From Nymphaea colorata (lineage: Eukaryota > Streptophyta > Magnoliopsida > Nymphaeales > Nymphaeaceae), in contig NC_045149.1 of assembly GCF_008831285.2 (NCBI RefSeq), positions 12,528,629-12,592,628 on the forward strand: a stretch of 64,000 bases of DNA. Direction: 5' to 3'. Below the pieces are notes generated by a model that did no database searches, was not told where the DNA came from, and saw only the letters and a program-made list of their open reading frames with translations. Below are positions 59,150 through 64,000 of this stretch, one piece after another. Each line of letters opens with the position of its first letter. The first letter of the stretch is position 1. The position numbers and the translations under genes are program-made.

Positions 59150-62100
59150 GCTACCCTCAAGTTGTGCATGAGATTTGATCATGCACAACTTGTTCTTCAA
59201 ATCCCAAAAATGCTGCCCTGTGAGACCTTTGGTAAAAAGATCAGCTATCTGTTCATTGGTAGATATATAAGTAGGCAAGATCTCGGCTTCTTCAACCTTC
59301 TGTCGAATGAAATGTTGATCAATCTCTATATGTTTGCTTCAACCCATATAGAGACTTGTGTAATTTGCAAACCCATTTTTGAGAATCATGAGTAGTGTAG
59401 CCGGGAGGTTGCTCCATGTATACCTCTTCCTTAAGAATTCCATGAAGAAAAGCATTTTTGACATCTAACTGATAGAGAGGCCATCCATACGAGACTGCAA
59501 GAGAAATAATGACACGGATTGTTCCCATCTTGATGACTGGACTGAATGTTTCATCATAATCTTCCCCATATTGCTGAGTGAAACCGCGCGCCACAAGTCG
59601 TGCTTTATACCGATCAATGCTACCATCTGGTTTATATTTCAGTTTATAAACTCATTTGGATCCCACAACATTCTTATCAACTGGACGAGGGACAATCTGC
59701 CAAGTCTGACATTCATGCAAGGCTGCCATTTCCTCATTCATAGCTTCAACCCAACATTTTTCCTTACTCGCATTGTGATAAGATGTTGGTTCCACCTTTT
59801 TGCTGACTTCTGTCATAAACAGCTGAAAATCCAAAGAAAAACTGTTATAGCTCACCCATCTATCAATAGGATGTCGCACGCGTTGTGATTGGCGTAGAAC
59901 TGCAGTAGGAACTGATCGCCTAGAATACACCAGGCCTGAGAACCGATTATGCATAGGTGGCTCACTGGGCTGAGAAGATGAAGGCATGCTGTCCAAGGAA
60001 GTAGTGCTGCTCAAGGAACTACTTACAGATGTCTCGGGCTCATTAACAACTTGCTCATTGTGCTCAGTCAACATTGCTGCCCCTTGTCTTAAGATTTCAG
60101 CATGAAGCCAAGTATCATAAATTTCATTTTTGTCCTTGAGTGTCACAGAAGTAGCCTTGGGATCCTGTAACCTGTTCTCATCAAATACAACATGCCGTGA
60201 AATATGTACACGCCCAGTTTTAGGATTGTAACACCTATAACCCTTGTAATTTTCAGCATACCCTATAAATCTACATAAAACAGCACGATCTTGAAATTTG
60301 TTTCGCAAGGAAACATCAACATGCACATAGCACACACATCCAAAAACACGCAACTCCTCATAACGTGGCTGCTCTTGGTGTAAAAGAAAAAATGGTGATT
60401 TTCCATCAAGCAAAGCCAATGGCAATCGATTTATAACATGTACAGCCGTATGGAAAGCCTCGGTCCACAATGTCATAGGTAAGTCTGTTTCATGCATCAT
60501 GCTAAGTGCACTTTCAACAATATGCCTATGTTTCCTTTCAGCAATTCCGTTTTGCTGAGGTGTATGCGGACATGAAATTTGTCTAGTGATCCCATTATCT
60601 AGTAAGTACTCAGTAAATTCATTAGAAATAAATTCACCACCACCATCACATTGAAAATGCACAATATTACTGGAATATTTATTTTGAACTAAGGCATGAA
60701 ATTGAGTGAATAGGCGAAAAACTTCTTATTTGTGTTTCATGAAATGGATCCAAGTATATCGGGAATATGAGTCAACAAAAATGACATAGTATCTACTCCC
60801 AGAAGAAGAAGGAACTGGAGCAGGCCCCCAAACATCAGAATATATGGTGTCAAAAACCTTTGGAGCTCTTTTATTTATTAATTGAAAAGGAAGGGCATGG
60901 CTCTTACAGATATGACAACTCGAGCACATGCTGGACTCACTGACAGAACTCAGACTGGACTTATCTAAGAGCCCGTCTGCAACAAGACTTCGAACAAAAG
61001 ATTGACTACAATGAGCTAACCGACCATGCCAAATGGATGGTTTATTATACTCTGTGACATTGACTTCACTATGACTTGGAAAACATGAATCGGAAGGGTG
61101 AGATTTTGACATCTGTGGAGCTCCTTCAAGGACATACATATCTCCTTTGCGAGTGCCCTCAGCGAATGTCTTCTTGGTTCGAGCATCCTTGACATAAACA
61201 GAAGAGGGTGTGAATTCAACAGAGGATTGAGTATCATCAATAAGCTTAGACACTGAAATAATATTTTTCTTGACACTTGGAACAACAAGAACATTCTTTA
61301 ATGGAATCGAAGAAGAGCCCATAGAAATTTGTACATTTCCAATGTGTGATATTGTGTGATGGGAACCATCTCCCGTGACAACTGAGCCTTTATCTAAATA
61401 AGGGAGAGCACTAGAGAGATTACCTGCGTCATCAGTAACATGGGCTGCTGCTCCAGAGTCCACATACCATTCTCCTTGCTCGTTTTGTTTCAAATGAAGC
61501 TTAGACAGGGCTGTCATGAGGAGTTGTTGTACGTCTGCTGAAACATTAGATCCAGATGATGATGAAGCTGACCCTGCTGCTGCCTTGTTCTCACGTCTAA
61601 TCTGATTATTTTTGTTCTGCGGGTTGTGCCAACATTCTGACTTTACATGCCCCCTCTTGTTGCAATAGAAACAAGTCGGAACCCTTCTAGATGTGGCAGA
61701 TGTAGTATTCATGCCCTGTGGTGTTGGGAGAATCCCTCTTCCCATTCCTGCCTGAGGAATCCAAGTACGAGTGCGATTCCCTTGCAATGCATGTGTCCCT
61801 GTGATCAGTACATTGTGACTGTTGGAAGGAATCAAATTCTGTCGCTGAACACGACTAGCTTCGTGTTGAAATAACTTAGCCTTGAGATCTTCGAAAGATG
61901 GAAGAATAGGTAGGACTTCCAAGGCTGTGCAAAAAATATCAAAATCTGTTCCCAATCCACTCAAGGCTTGTTGCACTTTGTCCTTGTCGCTGACGGGATG
62001 TCCAATGGCAGCAAGTTGATCACTTACACTTTTAATTTCATTCAAATATTCTAAAACAGTACGCGTCCCACGCTTGTTGTCCTGAAATTGCCTTCTTAAC

Positions 62101-62540
62101 TGCAGAAAACGTGCTTCGGATACTTGAGAATACGTGGTGGCAAGGGTAGACCACAACTCTAGGGCTGTTAAATCATCATCAATACCTCCTAATACTTCCT
62201 CTGACAAAGTAGAAGTAATATAGGCAACAAGAGACTGGTCGTGAGCCAGCCAAGCTTCATACTCAGGATTATTTTCAGTAATGGTTTCATATTCAAATCT
62301 GATTTCACTCATAGCCGCAGCCCCAGCAGCTTGATCTCCCACTACGGTTTTCTTCACTTCACGGTCAATATACATAGGAGGTGCTGGAGTGGTCCCATCG
62401 ATATGCCCGTAGAGTCTATGACTTTTGATAAAAGGGACTATTTGATGTTTCCAAGTCAAATAGTTACTATGATTCAGCTTTTGTGAAATAAGTTGGGAGA
62501 GAAAGCTGGAAGATAGAAGAGAGGGGGTCGGCTGATCCAT
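59150..62540 (-). pseudogene. Copia-11 gag-pol with two stops and RT deletion
   Basis: The likely start is ATG at 62540 (MDQPTPSLLSSSFLSQLIS). Gag (LNHSNYLTWKHQIVPFIKSH) has a knuckle CFYCNKRGHVKSEC near 61660, followed by protease WYVDSGAAAHVTDD and integrase (IWHGRLAH, CSSCHICKSH, YSDVWGP). TAA at 60726-60728 follows MKHK, where Copia-9 has a serine codon. Integrase continues (QCDGGGEFIS, QQNGIAERKHR) to TGA at 59652-59654, where Copia-9 has Trp. In RT, SLYGLKQ (59342) joins directly to the end of RNase H ([12 protein letters not shown]), so YVDD and most of RNase H are missing. Confidence 0.95.
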
Positions 62541-62745
62541 AATTGATTTAGGGCAACGACAAAAATTAGGGCAAAACGATGAGAAGATTAGGGCACAACG
62601 ATTAGGGCAAATCAATTAGGGCAAATCACGCAAGATTTAGGGCAGAAACTGAAAAGAGGGATGATCACGCCAGAAAAGAAAGAATTTAGGGCAGATTAGG
62701 GCTAATCACATCAAACTGAAATCACTCACCGGAGGACGATGCAAC

Positions 62746-62760
62746 CTGGCTCTGATACCA
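62746..62760 (-). promoter_or_regulatory. Copia-11 primer-binding site
   Basis: On the - strand TGGTATCAGAGCCAG directly follows the 5' LTR end (TTCTTACA). It matches the initiator tRNA-Met primer site of plant copia elements. Confidence 0.92.
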
Positions 62761-63035
62761 TGTAAGAATCTTCACAAAGTACTTGTCTCTCCGTATGCAA
62801 AACAGATATGTTGAGAAGAGAGGATGAAAGAAGACGATGGAGGAAAGGGAGCAGCCGGCTTAACTCAGCCCTGCGTTCCTTAATCTTTAATTAAAGAATA
62901 ACCCTAATAGGGTACAACAGATTTGTACATAAAAAGATAAAAAATTACAAGAGAGCCACCGCCTAGTAACTTTAGGCGTGTGGATATAAGGAGAATGGAT
63001 CGGGTCTGAACAGACCCGATCCCCATACGCTAACA
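62761..63035 (-). repeat. 5' LTR of Copia-11
   Basis: Same 275 bp as the 3' LTR apart from one base. The promoter side faces the gag start at 62540. Confidence 0.96.
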
Positions 63036-64000
63036 AAAGACACATCTCAAAACCTCCCCAGTAGGACGTGAGTGAAGCCATCTGCTCAACCTGCTGCCCC
63101 GGATCTGCCAAAACCTGAAAAAGAACAACTGACAGTATGGCAACAAGCCAGGAAAATATCAAACCCTCTCAGTTAGGGCTCAAATCAGAAAACAATTCTC
63201 AAAATCATTCATCATTATGTCGTGTCAGAGCACGACACGTACAAGCCATTCAATGGCCACAGTACACAATTCAATCACATGCTTTCATATCCTTCACATG
63301 CACATCAGTCACATATACAATCATATACATTACATTTTCATTAACTTTAGTGAATTAACAGTTCCTGTGGGTGCAACACAGGCACGTGCACACCATGGGC
63401 AGCCTACAACCGAGAGACAACCCTCGTGGTGGCCCATAACAGTATGAATCCATTTCATCCGCTGCAGCGGTGGAGCACTCATCCCTGGATGTGTGAATTC
63501 CAAGGAGAGATACTCAACCTTCCCTAGGATACCCAGGTTGGGAAGGCGGGAGCCCACGCTCCAAGCACAACACACAACAGTACCCTGGGGCCTTGCACTG
63601 CCTGCGCTCCGAACAGCGAGACCAGTGGCGAAAACGGGACGTCTCCCAAACACATAGCCACATCCCACTGGCCTCTCATCTCTTAATCATTTGTTATTAT
63701 CATTAGAATAATGCATTCACAAACTGACTGGCTAGCTCATGAGGTTGGTACACTCCACGAGTGCACTCACACCTCCAGTTGCCTCCACACGAGGTCTACA
63801 CATAACACTAACAGTCATAGCTAGCCGTCATACAATATGGGTACAATTACCCTTCAATCCATTCATTTGCATTATTGCCCACAACAATGAATATGCAACA
63901 AAACACAACATTCGTATCAATTATCACATCAATCATATCTTTGAAAAACTTAGCCAAACCATAGAGAGTAGTCTCGATCTGCGATTGATTCGTAGTTGTC

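Larger units (their letters stand above)
58875..63035 (-). mobile_element. Copia-11, young but defective copia (4,161 bp)
   Basis: The 275-bp LTRs at 58875-59149 and 62761-63035 differ at one base (T at 58985 vs C at 62871). TSD AAAGA lies at 58870-58874 and 63036-63040. The primer site TGGTATCAGAGCC is present on the - strand next to 62761. The purine tract is poor (GAGGGTAGC). The coding region has two stop codons and a deletion of about 0.9 kb, so it could not have moved with its own proteins in this form. Confidence 0.96.
58617..64000 (+). repeat. R2 long LTR copy C, split by Copia-11
   Basis: 58617-58874 (TGTCACACCCCGACC...) and 63041-64000 are one R2 copy. The break carries the Copia-11 TSD AAAGA. 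The text (CGGCACTACAAAAGA|CACAT..., CCAGTAGGACGTGAGTGAAGCC) aligns with copy B at 21311-21370. It continues past the window edge. The end of the visible part is nearly identical to copy D. Confidence 0.88.

Overview
The window is plant nuclear DNA, from a seed plant with large, repeat-filled introns; the species cannot be told from the sequence. It has one host gene and otherwise almost only transposable elements. The host gene is tripeptidyl peptidase II (TPP2) on the + strand. Eleven of its exons (14439-55879) cover part of the C-terminal third of the protein. All have AG/GT borders and compatible phases and join into 355 open codons. The catalytic half lies upstream of the window, and the last exon is not seen and should lie downstream. 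TPP2 introns in the window reach 20.2 kb (19220-39461) and 10.1 kb (45627-55681), because retrotransposons have piled up in them.

Left part (1-14438): a Ty1/copia element cut by the window edge (Copia-1) has an open gag-pol frame and a 3' LTR. It abuts a decayed Ty3/gypsy element on the - strand (4119-7704) that was itself hit by a small solo LTR and a MITE. Copia-2 (7710-13304, TSD TTATA) follows, with a decayed reading frame and a 1-kb hAT-like MITE in its 3' LTR.

Middle (14439-39461): TPP2 exons a-f, then the 20-kb intron. That intron holds two copies of a family with LTRs of about 3 kb (called R2), one a solo LTR nested in the other. It also holds an old copia (Copia-3) interrupted by a young, intact copia (Copia-4, 28306-33476, identical 164-bp LTRs, 1412-codon ORF, TSD CGTCG) and by two MITEs, and a - strand copia remnant that carries a further MITE.

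Right part (39462-64000): TPP2 exons g-k, separated by truncated copias in both orientations (Copia-6 to Copia-9), a LINE relic, a hAT transposase relic and more R2 copies. The last R2 copy holds Copia-11 (58875-63035), whose LTRs differ at one base although its coding region carries two stop codons and a deletion of about 0.9 kb.

A recurring theme is a set of short inverted-repeat elements with 8-bp target-site duplications (TSDs). Three groups share related termini (CTATGTCACA..., CAATGTTGTAAAAAGCG, CATTGTCACAAAAAACG) and a fourth has TAGAC(T/C)TGGG ends. The 8-bp TSDs point to the hAT superfamily. No RNA gene, CRISPR array or second host gene was recognised.
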